In this document: positions 8,205 through 17,244 of the stretch, in pieces
Numbering within the stretch: the stretch's first letter is position 1
How the letters are laid out: every line of letters starts with the position of its first letter
DNA from: Pirellula sp.
Lineage (GTDB): Bacteria > Planctomycetota > Planctomycetia > Pirellulales > Pirellulaceae
Assembly (NCBI GenBank): GCA_021300015.1
Contig: JAJTFB010000046.1
Location: 1 to 52,551 of the forward strand
Direction: 5' to 3'
Length of the DNA stretch: 52,551 bases
The notes under the pieces: model-generated
Seen by the model: only the letters and a program-made list of their open reading frames with translations
Told to the model about the DNA's origin: nothing
The model's database searches: none
Made by a program: the position numbers and the translations under genes

Positions 8205-9226
8205 AGTGCTTTATGGTAGTCGCAACGGGCGATTCCCGCAGCGCCAATGTACCCCGCATCGGCCCCAAGGCTGGCAAATTCTATGTGGGTGCCCGCTTGG
8301 ACATATTCAAACGTTCGGGCTTCGAATCCCCTGCGGACCGAGTCGAGGAACCGCTGGCCGGTCGGCGAGTTCGAGCCTCCGAAGTTCATAGCCCCACCCA
8401 GGACGACCAGACCGGGATCGACCATATGGACCATGCTGGTGATGCCGATAGCGAGGTAATCGCCGGTTTGCTCGATGAATTTCAAGCTCCAGGGATCTCC
8501 TTGCTCGGCGGCTTCGAAGATCCGCTTTGCGGTAATCTTGTCGATTTGGGATGCCAGAATGCTCTTGGCACCGGCCTGGAGCTCCTCGCGGGCTCGGGCC
8601 GTGACCCCCGAAGCGCTCGCATAGGCTTCCAGATGGCCTCTGCCTCCCCCCCAAGCACACAGGCGGGCCTCGGGACTCGGATCGATGATCATGTGCCCGC
8701 ATTCTCCGCCGAAGCTGTTGCGACCGACGACCAGCTCGTTGTCGATGATGACCCCTCCGCCGACTCCCGTACCGAGGGTCAGAAGGACCATGCTATCGTG
8801 GATTTTCCCTGTTCCGATCCAGAATTCTCCAAAAGCAGCCGCATTGGCGTCGTTGGCGTAGGACACCGGGAGTTTGAGCGACTCTTCGAGCGATTTGACG
8901 ATCGGAAAATGATGCCAATGGGGATGGTTCGGTGGCTCGATCAGCATTCCTTTTCGGATGTCTTGGCTACCAGGTGTGCCTAATCCGGCTCGAACGACAC
9001 GCGATGGGTCCAGGCCGAGCTTTCCGACGATGTCGCGGCAAGCTTCCGCGACGCGACGCATCGCATCGGCGGGGCCTTGGGGTTCAAGCGTATCGATCGC
9101 ACTGTACCCGAGCGTTGCTCCTTGGTCGTCGGTCAAACCGATCTTGATGCCTGTGCCCCCGACGTCGATCCCGAAGAAGTAGGGCGATTGGGCTTGATCG
9201 AGCGATATGGTTTTTTGTTGGGTCAT
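8201..9226 (-). CDS. ROK-family sugar kinase (probable glucokinase) with altered zinc motif
   Basis: The 341-residue protein has the N-terminal phosphate-binding motif GIDVGGTGIK (19-28), the catalytic aspartate in YANDANAAAFGE (D126) and the second glycine-rich loop LGTGVGGG (151-158). This marks an ROK hexokinase, most likely glucokinase. The zinc signature, normally CxCGxxGCxE after a GExGH motif, reads CAWGGGRGHLE here (C190 to E200). The second cysteine is tryptophan, the third is histidine and there is one extra residue. The GECGH motif (174-178) and the following EAYAS are kept. The stop overlaps the lepA start by ATGA. Sugar specificity is inferred from family only. Confidence 0.9.
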   Translation of the reverse strand: MTQQKTISLDQAQSPYFFGIDVGGTGIKIGLTDDQGATLGYSAIDTLEPQGPADAMRRVAEACRDIVGKLGLDPSRVVRAGLGTPGSQDIRKGMLIEPPNHPHWHHFPIVKSLEESLKLPVSYANDANAAAFGEFWIGTGKIHDSMVLLTLGTGVGGGVIIDNELVVGRNSFGGECGHMIIDPSPEARLCAWGGGRGHLEAYASASGVTARAREELQAGAKSILASQIDKITAKRIFEAAEQGDPWSLKFIEQTGDYLAIGITSMVHMVDPGLVVLGGAMNFGGSNSPTGQRFLDSVRRGFEARTFEYVQAGTHIEFASLGADAGYIGAAGIARCDYHKAL

Positions 9227-9364
9227 GATGGAGAAGAAAAGAGGGGGCGGCAGAAGGTTCGGGCGGAGAAAAGTTGGAGCGGAGCGAGTTGATGGCTAGA
9301 TAAGCAGTGGGACGGGGAAAAGGGCTATTCGGCGATTTTACTGGGCAATGGCTGGTTTCTTGTT

Positions 9365-9646
9365 TTTTCGTACTCGATCGGTTGCATCGACTAGGGTCGA
9401 ACGCCCATTGCAAAGCGATTGAGAGCGTTAGCAGTCGGGACATTGACCGGATCGGTCTCGGAGGCGCCTTTCGAGTACGAGTACCATTTCATTGAGTACG
9501 AGTACGACCAAGAGCAACCATTTTTAGTCACTACGATACCTGGAAAACAGAGAAAAGTAGTGCCTGTCATTGTAGGGGATCGCTCGTTGGTGGGCTACTC
9601 AATGAAATGGTACTCGTACTCGATGCTGTATCGTCGAGTACGAAAA
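9365..9646. repeat. nested inverted-repeat element (28-bp perfect arms, GAGTACGA motifs)
   Basis: A perfect 28-bp inverted repeat has arms 9471-9498 and 9596-9623, separated by 97 bases. Around it is a perfect 13-bp pair (9365-9377 with 9634-9646), and inside it a 6-bp pair, CACTAC (9529-9534) with GTAGTG (9557-9562). The motif GAGTACGA or its complement TCGTACTC occurs around 9368, 9473, 9494, 9613 and 9636. The 9227-9845 gap has no convincing gene. It separates the divergent ROK-lepA unit and the DUF1549 gene, so the element could be a mobile repeat, a structured RNA or an array of protein-binding sites. No target-site duplication was found. Confidence 0.75.
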
Positions 9647-9869
9647 GCCAGGGAAAACATCGATTGAAACTCCGAAACATGCGAATAGCGCAACTTCAAA
9701 GTGCGAACTCGGGGAGTTGGGCGTGTTTGGTTCTGAGAGAAATTCAGCTTGGGGGAAATCGCGTCGAATTCATGGTAGAATCTAGGAGACTGTTGAACAC
9801 ATTGCGACATCGGCGCCGCGAGCGCTCGGGTCGTCGGATCCGTTTGTGAACCCGTTCGGTGGTTTTTTT

Positions 9870-12650
9870 ATGCGTGAATACCTCCGTTGGACATGGCTCT
9901 TGAGCTGGAGCTTGATTTGGACTTTGCTCTTGGGGCTCGGAAGCCAAGCCCAGGAGGCAGAGGGTTTGGAGTATTTCGAGACCAAGGTTCGTCCGATACT
10001 GGTCGAGCACTGTTACGAGTGCCATAGCGGGTTGGAGAAGCAGGGTGGGTTGCGATTGGATCATCGCATGGGGATCCAGAGGGGTGGGGATTCCGGACCC
10101 GCTTTCGACTCGGACCGACCGGCCGAGAGTCTGTTGCTCCGGGCTGTGGGTTACCAAGATTCGGACTTGCAAATGCCTCCGAGCGGGAGGCTTGGGGATG
10201 CTCAGGTCGCGACACTAGAGAAGTGGATTTTGTCGGGAGCCCCAGATCCTCGAACGAATCCCAGCGGAGGAATGACTGAGGATCTTTCCAGCGAGCAGGG
10301 CAAACCCACGGGGATGAGTATCCAGGAGGGGCAGTCCTTTTGGTCGATGCGTCCCTTGGGGTCGGTATCGATTCCGACACCGGTTCGGGCCGATTGGTGC
10401 CGAAATCCGATCGATGCGTTTGTCTTGCAAGCTTTGGAGTCCAAGGGACTTCGTCCGGCCCCGCCGGCTTCGGATCGGGAATTGCTGCGACGTTTGAGTA
10501 TGGATTTGATCGGGTTGCCACCGGAACCGGCCGAATACCGGGCTTTTGAACAAGACACTGCACCCGAGGCGATCGACCGTCAGATCGATCGCTTGCTCAG
10601 TTCGCCGCAGTATGGAATTCGGTACGCTCGGCATTGGCTTGATGTGGCGCGTTACTCGGACTCGAACGGACTCGATGAAAACATCGCCTACGGGAACGCT
10701 TGGCGTTACCGTGATTACGTGGTTGAGGCCTTCAACAAGGACAAGCCATTCGATCGATTCATCGAGGAGCAGATCGCCGGAGACCTGTTGCCCGATGCGA
10801 GTCTTGAGAGCAGGATCGCAACGGGCTACTTGGTCTTGGGGGCCAAAGTCTTGGCCGAACCCGATCGGGACAAACTGATGATGGACACGATCGACGAGCA
10901 GATCGATACGATCGGGAAGACCTTCATGGGCATGACGATCGGTTGCGCTCGATGCCACGACCATAAGTTCGATCCGATCAAGCAGCGGGATTACTATGCC
11001 CTTGCGGCGATATTCAAGGGGACGAAGACCTTTGGCGATAGCAATTTCGGTGCGATCAAGCACTGGAACGAGATCTCGTTTGCCACCGAGGAGGAGAAAG
11101 CGAACGTCAAGTCGATCGAAGCACAGATCGCCGAGAAGAATGGGGTTTGGACGAAACTCAAGAACGAAGCGATTGGCAAGTTGCGTCAGAGGGTCAAGCA
11201 GCAGGCAGCCGACTACTTAGCGATCGCATCGACGTTGACCTCGGAAGCGACCCTCAATGAGTGGCAAAGCGCGGGCCAGGAGCTTGGGTTGCATCCTCGG
11301 GTGCTAGCCAATTGCCGCCGATACTTGGACAACCACCGTCATACACCGATGTTCGAGAAATGGCATGCTTTAGCAGGCCTTGGGGACATCGCTGGGATTC
11401 GAGCCCACTATCTAGCCCTATTCGAACGCGTGGAGCTTGAGTGGGAGAAGGCCAAGTCAACCGATCCTCAGATCAAGAGGCTTGAGGATCCGGAGCTTGA
11501 GGCTGCTCGCATCGCCTTGTCCGATGCGGGTGGATTTCTCGCTATACCGGCCAAGATGGAGCATGCTTTGGATGACGAGAGTCTCAAGCAGATCCATGAG
11601 TTGGCCGAAGTCGCTAGGGTCTTCGAGAGCAGCGCTCCGGACGAATCGTCCGCGATGGGAGTCGGGGACAAAGGGGTTGTCGATGGATTGGCGATCCACA
11701 TTCGCGGAAGCTATCGGAACCTTGGTGATTTCGTGCCCCGGGGATTTCCAAGTGTGATGGTCAATCCGGGAACTGCGCCGATTTTTGGGCGTCAGGGGAG
11801 TGGCCGTTTGGAGTTAGCACGGTGGCTCGCATCCCCAAGTCATCCGTTGGTAGCTCGGGTGATCGTCAACCGGGTTTGGCGTTGGCACTTTGGAAGGGGG
11901 CTTGTCGAGACGACGGAAAACTTCGGCGTCCTGGGGGATCGGCCCTCGCATCCGGAGCTTTTGGATTACTTGGCCAGATGGTTTATCGAATCGGGTTGGT
12001 CGATCAAGGAACTGAATCGTCTGATTTTGAGTTCGGCGAGCTATCAGATGTCGAGCGTTCATCCCGAGCCCGAGTCGGCTTTAGCCAACGATCCTGAGAA
12101 TCGGTTGCGTTGGTATTTTTCCCCGCGGCGATTGGAGGCCGAGCAGTTAAGGGATTCGATCTTGTTTGCCTCCGGCGGTCTGGATTTGCGGTTGGGAGGC
12201 AAGTCGGTCCCGCTGAGGAATAGGCAGTTTGTGTTCGATCACACGTCGATCGACCACACCAAGTACGAGAGTGCCCGCCGGACGGCTTATTTGCCCATCA
12301 TCCGCAACCATTTATTCTCGCTCTTGGAGCAATTTGATTTTCCGGATCCGACGATGCCCGTTGGAAGTCGAAACACCAGCACGGTATCTTTGCAGATGCT
12401 CGTGTTGATCAATGCCGACTGGATTGTCGATTCGGCTCGCCGACTTGCCCAGCGCAGCGAGGCTTACTCGAGCGAGCCGCCTGGGCGTGTCGATTGGTTG
12501 TTCGAAGAGGTCTTGGGTCGCCGGCCCGAGCCTTACGAGCGGCAGAGGCTTTTGGAGTATGTCATGGGTCAGCCCGACGAGAGCGCATCGCGTTGGGAGC
12601 AAGTCGCGCACAATCTTTTGGTTTGCAGTGAGTTCCTTTATGTTCCCTAA
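9870..12650 (+). CDS. planctomycete cytochrome-type protein, PSCyt1-DUF1549-DUF1553
   Basis: From the ATG at 9870 (GGTGG at 9858-9862 as a weak ribosome-binding site) the protein has 926 residues; an upstream GTG at 9846 in the same frame is less likely. It has a signal peptide (LLSWSLIWTLLLGLGSQAQ) and a PSCyt1 haem-c domain, with YFETKVRPILVEH leading into CYECH near residue 48. The DUF1549 domain (WLDVARYSDSNG; then IGCARCHDHKFDP, CxxCH near residue 359) and the C-terminal DUF1553 domain (LARWLASPSHPLVARVIVNR) follow. This architecture is a planctomycete hallmark, with many paralogues per genome. It is thought to be periplasmic and redox-active, but its substrate is unknown. It overlaps or abuts the downstream DUF1501 gene, its usual partner, suggesting an operon. 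Confidence 0.95.
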   Translation: MREYLRWTWLLSWSLIWTLLLGLGSQAQEAEGLEYFETKVRPILVEHCYECHSGLEKQGGLRLDHRMGIQRGGDSGPAFDSDRPAESLLLRAVGYQDSDLQMPPSGRLGDAQVATLEKWILSGAPDPRTNPSGGMTEDLSSEQGKPTGMSIQEGQSFWSMRPLGSVSIPTPVRADWCRNPIDAFVLQALESKGLRPAPPASDRELLRRLSMDLIGLPPEPAEYRAFEQDTAPEAIDRQIDRLLSSPQYGIRYARHWLDVARYSDSNGLDENIAYGNAWRYRDYVVEAFNKDKPFDRFIEEQIAGDLLPDASLESRIATGYLVLGAKVLAEPDRDKLMMDTIDEQIDTIGKTFMGMTIGCARCHDHKFDPIKQRDYYALAAIFKGTKTFGDSNFGAIKHWNEISFATEEEKANVKSIEAQIAEKNGVWTKLKNEAIGKLRQRVKQQAADYLAIASTLTSEATLNEWQSAGQELGLHPRVLANCRRYLDNHRHTPMFEKWHALAGLGDIAGIRAHYLALFERVELEWEKAKSTDPQIKRLEDPELEAARIALSDAGGFLAIPAKMEHALDDESLKQIHELAEVARVFESSAPDESSAMGVGDKGVVDGLAIHIRGSYRNLGDFVPRGFPSVMVNPGTAPIFGRQGSGRLELARWLASPSHPLVARVIVNRVWRWHFGRGLVETTENFGVLGDRPSHPELLDYLARWFIESGWSIKELNRLILSSASYQMSSVHPEPESALANDPENRLRWYFSPRRLEAEQLRDSILFASGGLDLRLGGKSVPLRNRQFVFDHTSIDHTKYESARRTAYLPIIRNHLFSLLEQFDFPDPTMPVGSRNTSTVSLQMLVLINADWIVDSARRLAQRSEAYSSEPPGRVDWLFEEVLGRRPEPYERQRLLEYVMGQPDESASRWEQVAHNLLVCSEFLYVP

Positions 12651-14190
12651 AAGTATGTTCCATCAAAGCCAGCAAGAGCCGGGTTACCTTGGGAACCATT
12701 GCGTTGGGGGCCATTCGCCGGGTTTCCAGCCGGGTTTCCAGTCGGGCCAGACCCCTACAGCGGGAAATTTGTTGTTGGCCTCCAGCAGGCGTCGAGTGCT
12801 TGAGTCGACGGCTTTGGGGTTCGGCTACTTGGCCCTACGAAGTCTTTTTGGCGACACGAACGCGATGGGTCAGGACCCGACGGGTCCATCGGCCGGTGGG
12901 CTGTCGGGTTCGAGCGGCCCGCATCTGAGACCGCGAGCCAAGCGGATTGTGTTTTTGTTCATGAAGGGTGGGCCTTCGCACATCGACACCTTTGACCCGA
13001 AACCCTCATTGACTCGCGACGACGGCAAGCCACCACCGTTCGAGCTTCCTCGAGTGGTGTTTGCTCAACAAGGAAATTTGCTAAAGTCGCCATGGGCATT
13101 CTCGCAGCATGGGCAAAGCGGCTTGCCGGTCAGTGAGCTTTTTCCGAACGTGGCCAAGCACATCGACAAGCTTTGCGTGTTGCGTTCGCTGCATGGAAGC
13201 AATCCGGCCCATGGAGGCGCGTTGCTGAAGATGCACACTGGGAGCGACCAGTTCGTCAGGCCCAGCATGGGAGCTTGGATCACCTACGGACTTGGGACGG
13301 AGAATCAGGACTTACCGGCGTTTGTGACGATCTGTCCGACCTTAGCGCACGGAGGGGTGAACAATTGGGGGTCGGCATTCCTGCCGACGTATTGCCAGGG
13401 GACACCGATTGGCAATGCGAGTCAACCGGCTAGGCAGGCTTCGGTGCAGCATATTGTTCATCCGAGTCTCGACCGAGTTTCGCAGAGAAAGCAATTGGAC
13501 TTGTTGGCCAAGATGAACGAGGATTTCTCGAAGGCCTATCCCAACGAGGCTTCGATCGCTGGGCAACTGGGAGCTTACGAGTTGGCGTTTCGGATGCAAT
13601 CGAGTTTGCCAGAGATTCAGGATTTGCAGACCGAGACCCAAGCGACCTTGCGGCTCTATGGACTGGACGATCCGGTGACAGAGAATTTTGGCCGTCAGTG
13701 CTTGATGGCGAGGCGTTTTCTCGAGCGAGGGGTTCGGTTTGTACAGGTCACCCATAGCGATAGCGAGGTGCAGTGGGACCAGCATTCGGATTTGTACCAA
13801 GGGCATACGAAGAATGCAGCGGAGGTCGACAAGCCGATTGCGGGATTCCTTGCCGATCTTGAGCAGCGAGGATTGCTCCAGGACACCTTGGTGTTATGGG
13901 GTGGCGAGTTCGGTCGCACACCGACATCGCAAGGCAACGGACGGGACCATAATCCGCATGGATTTTGCATGTGGATGGCCGGAGGGGGTGTCAAGGGTGG
14001 GTATGCTTACGGAGCCACCGACGAGTACGGATACTATGCCAGCGAGAAGAAGATGCACGTGCATGACTTGCACGCGACGATTCTTCACATCATGGGTTTG
14101 GATCATGAGCGGTTGACTTATCGGTATGCCGGTAGGGATTTCAGGCTTACCGATGTTGCGGGCCAAGTCGCCCATGAGATTTTGGCTTAG
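12640..14190 (+). CDS. DUF1501 protein with Tat-like signal
   Basis: The open frame extends back into the DUF1549 gene, but the plausible starts are the ATG at 12640, overlapping that gene's end by 11 bases, and the ATG at 12655, just after its TAA. The choice is uncertain. SRRRVLESTALGFGYLALRSL resembles a twin-arginine export signal. The mature part (KRIVFLFMKGGPSHIDTFDPK, then LWGGEFGRTPTSQGNGRDHN) is typical of DUF1501, a family related to the alkaline-phosphatase/sulfatase fold. DUF1501 genes are regularly paired with DUF1549/DUF1553 genes in planctomycetes. Its substrate is unknown. The TAG stop (14188-14190) overlaps the TAA stop of the convergent cytochrome gene. Length is about 516 residues, typical for the family. 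Confidence 0.93.
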   Translation: MFPKSMFHQSQQEPGYLGNHCVGGHSPGFQPGFQSGQTPTAGNLLLASSRRRVLESTALGFGYLALRSLFGDTNAMGQDPTGPSAGGLSGSSGPHLRPRAKRIVFLFMKGGPSHIDTFDPKPSLTRDDGKPPPFELPRVVFAQQGNLLKSPWAFSQHGQSGLPVSELFPNVAKHIDKLCVLRSLHGSNPAHGGALLKMHTGSDQFVRPSMGAWITYGLGTENQDLPAFVTICPTLAHGGVNNWGSAFLPTYCQGTPIGNASQPARQASVQHIVHPSLDRVSQRKQLDLLAKMNEDFSKAYPNEASIAGQLGAYELAFRMQSSLPEIQDLQTETQATLRLYGLDDPVTENFGRQCLMARRFLERGVRFVQVTHSDSEVQWDQHSDLYQGHTKNAAEVDKPIAGFLADLEQRGLLQDTLVLWGGEFGRTPTSQGNGRDHNPHGFCMWMAGGGVKGGYAYGATDEYGYYASEKKMHVHDLHATILHIMGLDHERLTYRYAGRDFRLTDVAGQVAHEILA

Positions 14191-15740
14191 AGAGTCTTCA
14201 GGTACTCGAGCAGATCGGACTTTTGCTCCTCGGTCAGTTCGTCTGGGTAATCGTGGCCTTGGGCTGATTTTCCGGTGACTTGGGTGTCGAAGTACCAGCG
14301 GCGATCGGCGTTCGAGAGTTTTGCGGGGACCTCTTCGAGGGTCTCGACGACCAGACCGATCGATTCTTCGTCGAGTCCCATCGCGATGCGTCTCCAGACT
14401 TTGGGGCGTTCTTGGGGGTGGAGCAGATGCCAGAGGGTCGGGACGCTCCCGTTGTGCAAGTAGGGGGCCGAGGCCCAGATTCCGTCAAGGGGAGGGGCGA
14501 CGTATCCGGCGACTTGGGTGTAGGTCGATTGCTTGCCGTAGTCGGCAAACCAGCTTTGGCCGTACGAGTCGCGATGCTTGGCCGTGAGGGAATCGAAGCG
14601 GACGCGATCGGTGTTGATGTCCTCGATATCGACCATCAGTTCGGGGTATTTGCCGACGTTTCGATTGGTCGACTCGGAGGCTTGGTAAGTTCCGTGGCAT
14701 CGCGCGCAATGGTCTTGAAAGACCACTGCACCTTTTTGGGACTTTGCCGCGTCGATCGCCAGTGGGAATTTCGGGGGGCGGAGTTCTTCGAGGAAGCGGT
14801 AGACTTCGCGAAAGTCTTTTTCCCAGAGACGGAATTTGTCGGGTCCATTTTGGCGAACCAGCATGAATTGCATGAGTCCTTTGTGGCCTTTTTCGGCAAA
14901 GCCATCGATGTACAGATGGGACTTGCGGTAGAAGTGCCACCAGGGTGGGGCGTCCATATCGTGGTGGACCATGGGTGCGGGGATACGGTTGGTGTGGATA
15001 TTCAGATCGGCGTCGCGAAAGTTCATCAGAGCCACGCCGAACATGACGGCGTTGCTCGTGCCGTTGGAGGTTCCCAGGGGCATGACCATCGAGCCGAGGT
15101 CCATTTGGGCCAGAGGTTTGCCGAGTTTGAACTTGGTCTTCCGGATTTTCTCGGTCAGCGATTCAAGTGCATAGGTCGTGTTGGGGGCCCCGGGGTAGGT
15201 TGCACCGTAGAGGTTCCCACCGTGGCAGGCAAAGCAGTTCATCACGTACTGGCCTGTGGGAGTCACGACGTACTGCAGGGGGCGTTTGGGGTCCTCGGGG
15301 CGAGCCGAAAGGCCGTGGGCAAGCCAAGTTGCTTGTCGAGTATTTTTCTCGAGGGGAAGATCCAAAAAAGGCCATCGATGATCGAGTGCATCGACGCCCT
15401 TGAGGACTTCTTCGTCGAAGTCGGCAGGCAGATAGACTTTTTGGGTCAATCGTTCGTATCCTGCTTTGGCTTTCCAGGACATCGAATTTTCGAGCGTTTG
15501 GTATTGGCTTCGGAGGCTCGCTTCGATGGCATCACGGTTCTTAGTTCGCGAGTCTACGAAAGCCTTCAGGTCGTTGGTTTTCGGAGCGGCGGTGGGGTTG
15601 GCCGGTGCGTCGTCGATCGGATCTTGTGCCAGAGCATAGGCCCCTAGGCACGCAAAGAGGATGGCCGAGGCCTTTAGGCGGATAAGTTGGGCGGGTGCTG
15701 AGGACACAGGAGCGATCTTTTTGCCAGGGGCGGGTTCCAT
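14187..15740 (-). CDS. exported di-haem c-type cytochrome (CCP/MauG-RoxA-like)
   Basis: The frame is open back to an ATG at 15779, but the ATG at 15740 is preferred. It has GGAG upstream and gives a better-proportioned signal peptide (LIRLKASAILFACLGAYALAQ). The 517-residue protein has two CxxCH sites, CFACH (about 169-173) and CARCH (345-349), and the C-terminal motif APYLHNGSVPTL (about 425-436). That motif is shared by di-haem cytochrome c peroxidases, MauG-like proteins and RoxA-type oxygenases. Activity cannot be decided without substrate-pocket analysis. It is convergent with the DUF1549-DUF1501 pair, with overlapping stop codons, so a shared periplasmic redox process is possible but unproven. 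The 146-bp gap to purD should hold both promoters. Confidence 0.85.
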   Translation of the reverse strand: MEPAPGKKIAPVSSAPAQLIRLKASAILFACLGAYALAQDPIDDAPANPTAAPKTNDLKAFVDSRTKNRDAIEASLRSQYQTLENSMSWKAKAGYERLTQKVYLPADFDEEVLKGVDALDHRWPFLDLPLEKNTRQATWLAHGLSARPEDPKRPLQYVVTPTGQYVMNCFACHGGNLYGATYPGAPNTTYALESLTEKIRKTKFKLGKPLAQMDLGSMVMPLGTSNGTSNAVMFGVALMNFRDADLNIHTNRIPAPMVHHDMDAPPWWHFYRKSHLYIDGFAEKGHKGLMQFMLVRQNGPDKFRLWEKDFREVYRFLEELRPPKFPLAIDAAKSQKGAVVFQDHCARCHGTYQASESTNRNVGKYPELMVDIEDINTDRVRFDSLTAKHRDSYGQSWFADYGKQSTYTQVAGYVAPPLDGIWASAPYLHNGSVPTLWHLLHPQERPKVWRRIAMGLDEESIGLVVETLEEVPAKLSNADRRWYFDTQVTGKSAQGHDYPDELTEEQKSDLLEYLKTL

Positions 15741-15925
15741 TGGGCCGTTTCTCCGATTTTGCGGGTACCTAGGTATCATAGCAAACCGAAAAGATGGGTG
15801 AAAAGTTCAATGGAAAACGCCTTAGGCTTGGGAAGTTTTTGGAATCCAATAGAATGCTGGCCGCTGTGAGTGTGATGCTGGGTGTGTATTTCCGTAGGCA
15901 AATGGCCATAAGGTGATCCAACGAG

Positions 15926-17242
15926 ATGCGAGTATTAGTGGTTGGCAATGGTGGACGAGAGCATGCGTTGGCTTGGAAGATCCGACAAAGTCCGCGACTG
16001 ACACGTTTATGGATTGCCCCTGGGAATGCAGGCACGGCGCTTGAGGGAGAAAACGTTGCGATTTCGGCTGACGACATCGCTGGTTTGGTGCGCTTTGCGA
16101 AAAAGGAGTCGGTCGACCTTGTGGTCGTTGGGCCTGAGTTGCCTTTGACACTTGGGTTGGTCGACGCGTTGGAGCAGGAGGGGATACGAGCTTTCGGCCC
16201 ATCGAGGGCCGCTGCCCAGCTTGAGGGTAGCAAGGTGGCATGCAAGCAGGCTTTGCGCAAGGCCGACGTACCGACGGCCGAGTACCAGGTCTTTTTGGAT
16301 GCCGACAGTGCGACGCGCTATGTCAAGGCTCGATATCCAGGGGAGCGGGACAAGGCGGCACTGGTAGTCAAGGCCGACGGTTTGGCCAGCGGCAAGGGGG
16401 TGATCGTCTGTTCGCGTCGCGAGCAGGTCCTCGAGGCGATCGACCGGATGGGCAGGAAGATGGAGTTTGGCAAGGCGAGTTTGCCGATGGTCATCGAGGA
16501 GCGTCTCGAGGGTCAAGAGGTGAGCGTTTTGGCGATAACCGATGGTCGAACGATCCTGCCATTGCCCCCGGCGCAGGATCACAAGGCGGCTTACGATGGC
16601 GACCAGGGTCCCAACACCGGAGGCATGGGGGCTTATTCACCCACGCCTGTGATCGACGCGGAGTTGCTCGAGACGGTGGAGGACAAGATTTTGGTGCCGA
16701 CGATTCACACGATGAAGCGGAGTCGCAAACCGTTTCGTGGGGTACTGTATGCGGGGTTGATGTTGACCAACAATGGGCCGAAGGTACTCGAGTACAACGT
16801 TCGTTTTGGGGATCCGGAGTGCCAACCGATTTTGATGCGTTTGCAGAGTGATTTGCTCGACGTGCTCGAGGCGACCGTCGACGGACGGCTCGGAGAGATC
16901 GACGCCCCGATATGGGACATGCGTCCATCGATTTGCGTGGTGATGGCAAGTGCGGGGTATCCTGGTCCTTACACCACGGGCCAGGAGATTACGGGTTTGG
17001 ATGCAGCCGCAGAGATTCCCGACGTGAAGGTCTTTCATGCTGGCACTGCGATGCAGGATGGCAAGGTGGTCACGACGGGAGGCCGGGTTCTTGGAGTCAC
17101 GGCCCTTGGCGACAGCTTGGCTTTGGCCAAGCTGAACGCTTATAAGGCGGTCAAGGAGATCCGGTGGCCTGGTGCTTGGTGTCGCAAGGACATCAGCGAC
17201 AAGGCCTCGGCTCATTTGCTCGCATCGGGTCGTGGGGATTAG
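15926..17242 (+). CDS. purD: phosphoribosylamine-glycine ligase (GAR synthetase)
   Basis: PurD joins phosphoribosylamine and glycine using ATP in the second step of purine synthesis. The 438-residue protein begins with the diagnostic MRVLVVGNGGREHALAWK. It has the ATP-grasp segments VVKADGLASGKGV (about 148-160) and GGMGAYSPTP (about 233-242) and the metal-site region EYNVRFGDPECQ (about 290-301). Length is normal. AAGGTG lies about 11-16 bases before the ATG. The stop (17240-17242) is only two bases from the stop of convergent gyrB, with no terminator between them. No other purine genes are adjacent. Confidence 0.98.
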   Translation: MRVLVVGNGGREHALAWKIRQSPRLTRLWIAPGNAGTALEGENVAISADDIAGLVRFAKKESVDLVVVGPELPLTLGLVDALEQEGIRAFGPSRAAAQLEGSKVACKQALRKADVPTAEYQVFLDADSATRYVKARYPGERDKAALVVKADGLASGKGVIVCSRREQVLEAIDRMGRKMEFGKASLPMVIEERLEGQEVSVLAITDGRTILPLPPAQDHKAAYDGDQGPNTGGMGAYSPTPVIDAELLETVEDKILVPTIHTMKRSRKPFRGVLYAGLMLTNNGPKVLEYNVRFGDPECQPILMRLQSDLLDVLEATVDGRLGEIDAPIWDMRPSICVVMASAGYPGPYTTGQEITGLDAAAEIPDVKVFHAGTAMQDGKVVTTGGRVLGVTALGDSLALAKLNAYKAVKEIRWPGAWCRKDISDKASAHLLASGRGD

Positions 17243-17244
17243 TT

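Noticed and set aside
12412..12639. 76-codon extension of the DUF1501 gene
   Set aside because: It lies inside the DUF1553 coding region of the upstream gene in another frame.
14280..15647. 455-codon plus-strand frame
   Set aside because: It is antisense to the di-haem cytochrome, has no recognisable domain and results from the codon pattern of the real gene.
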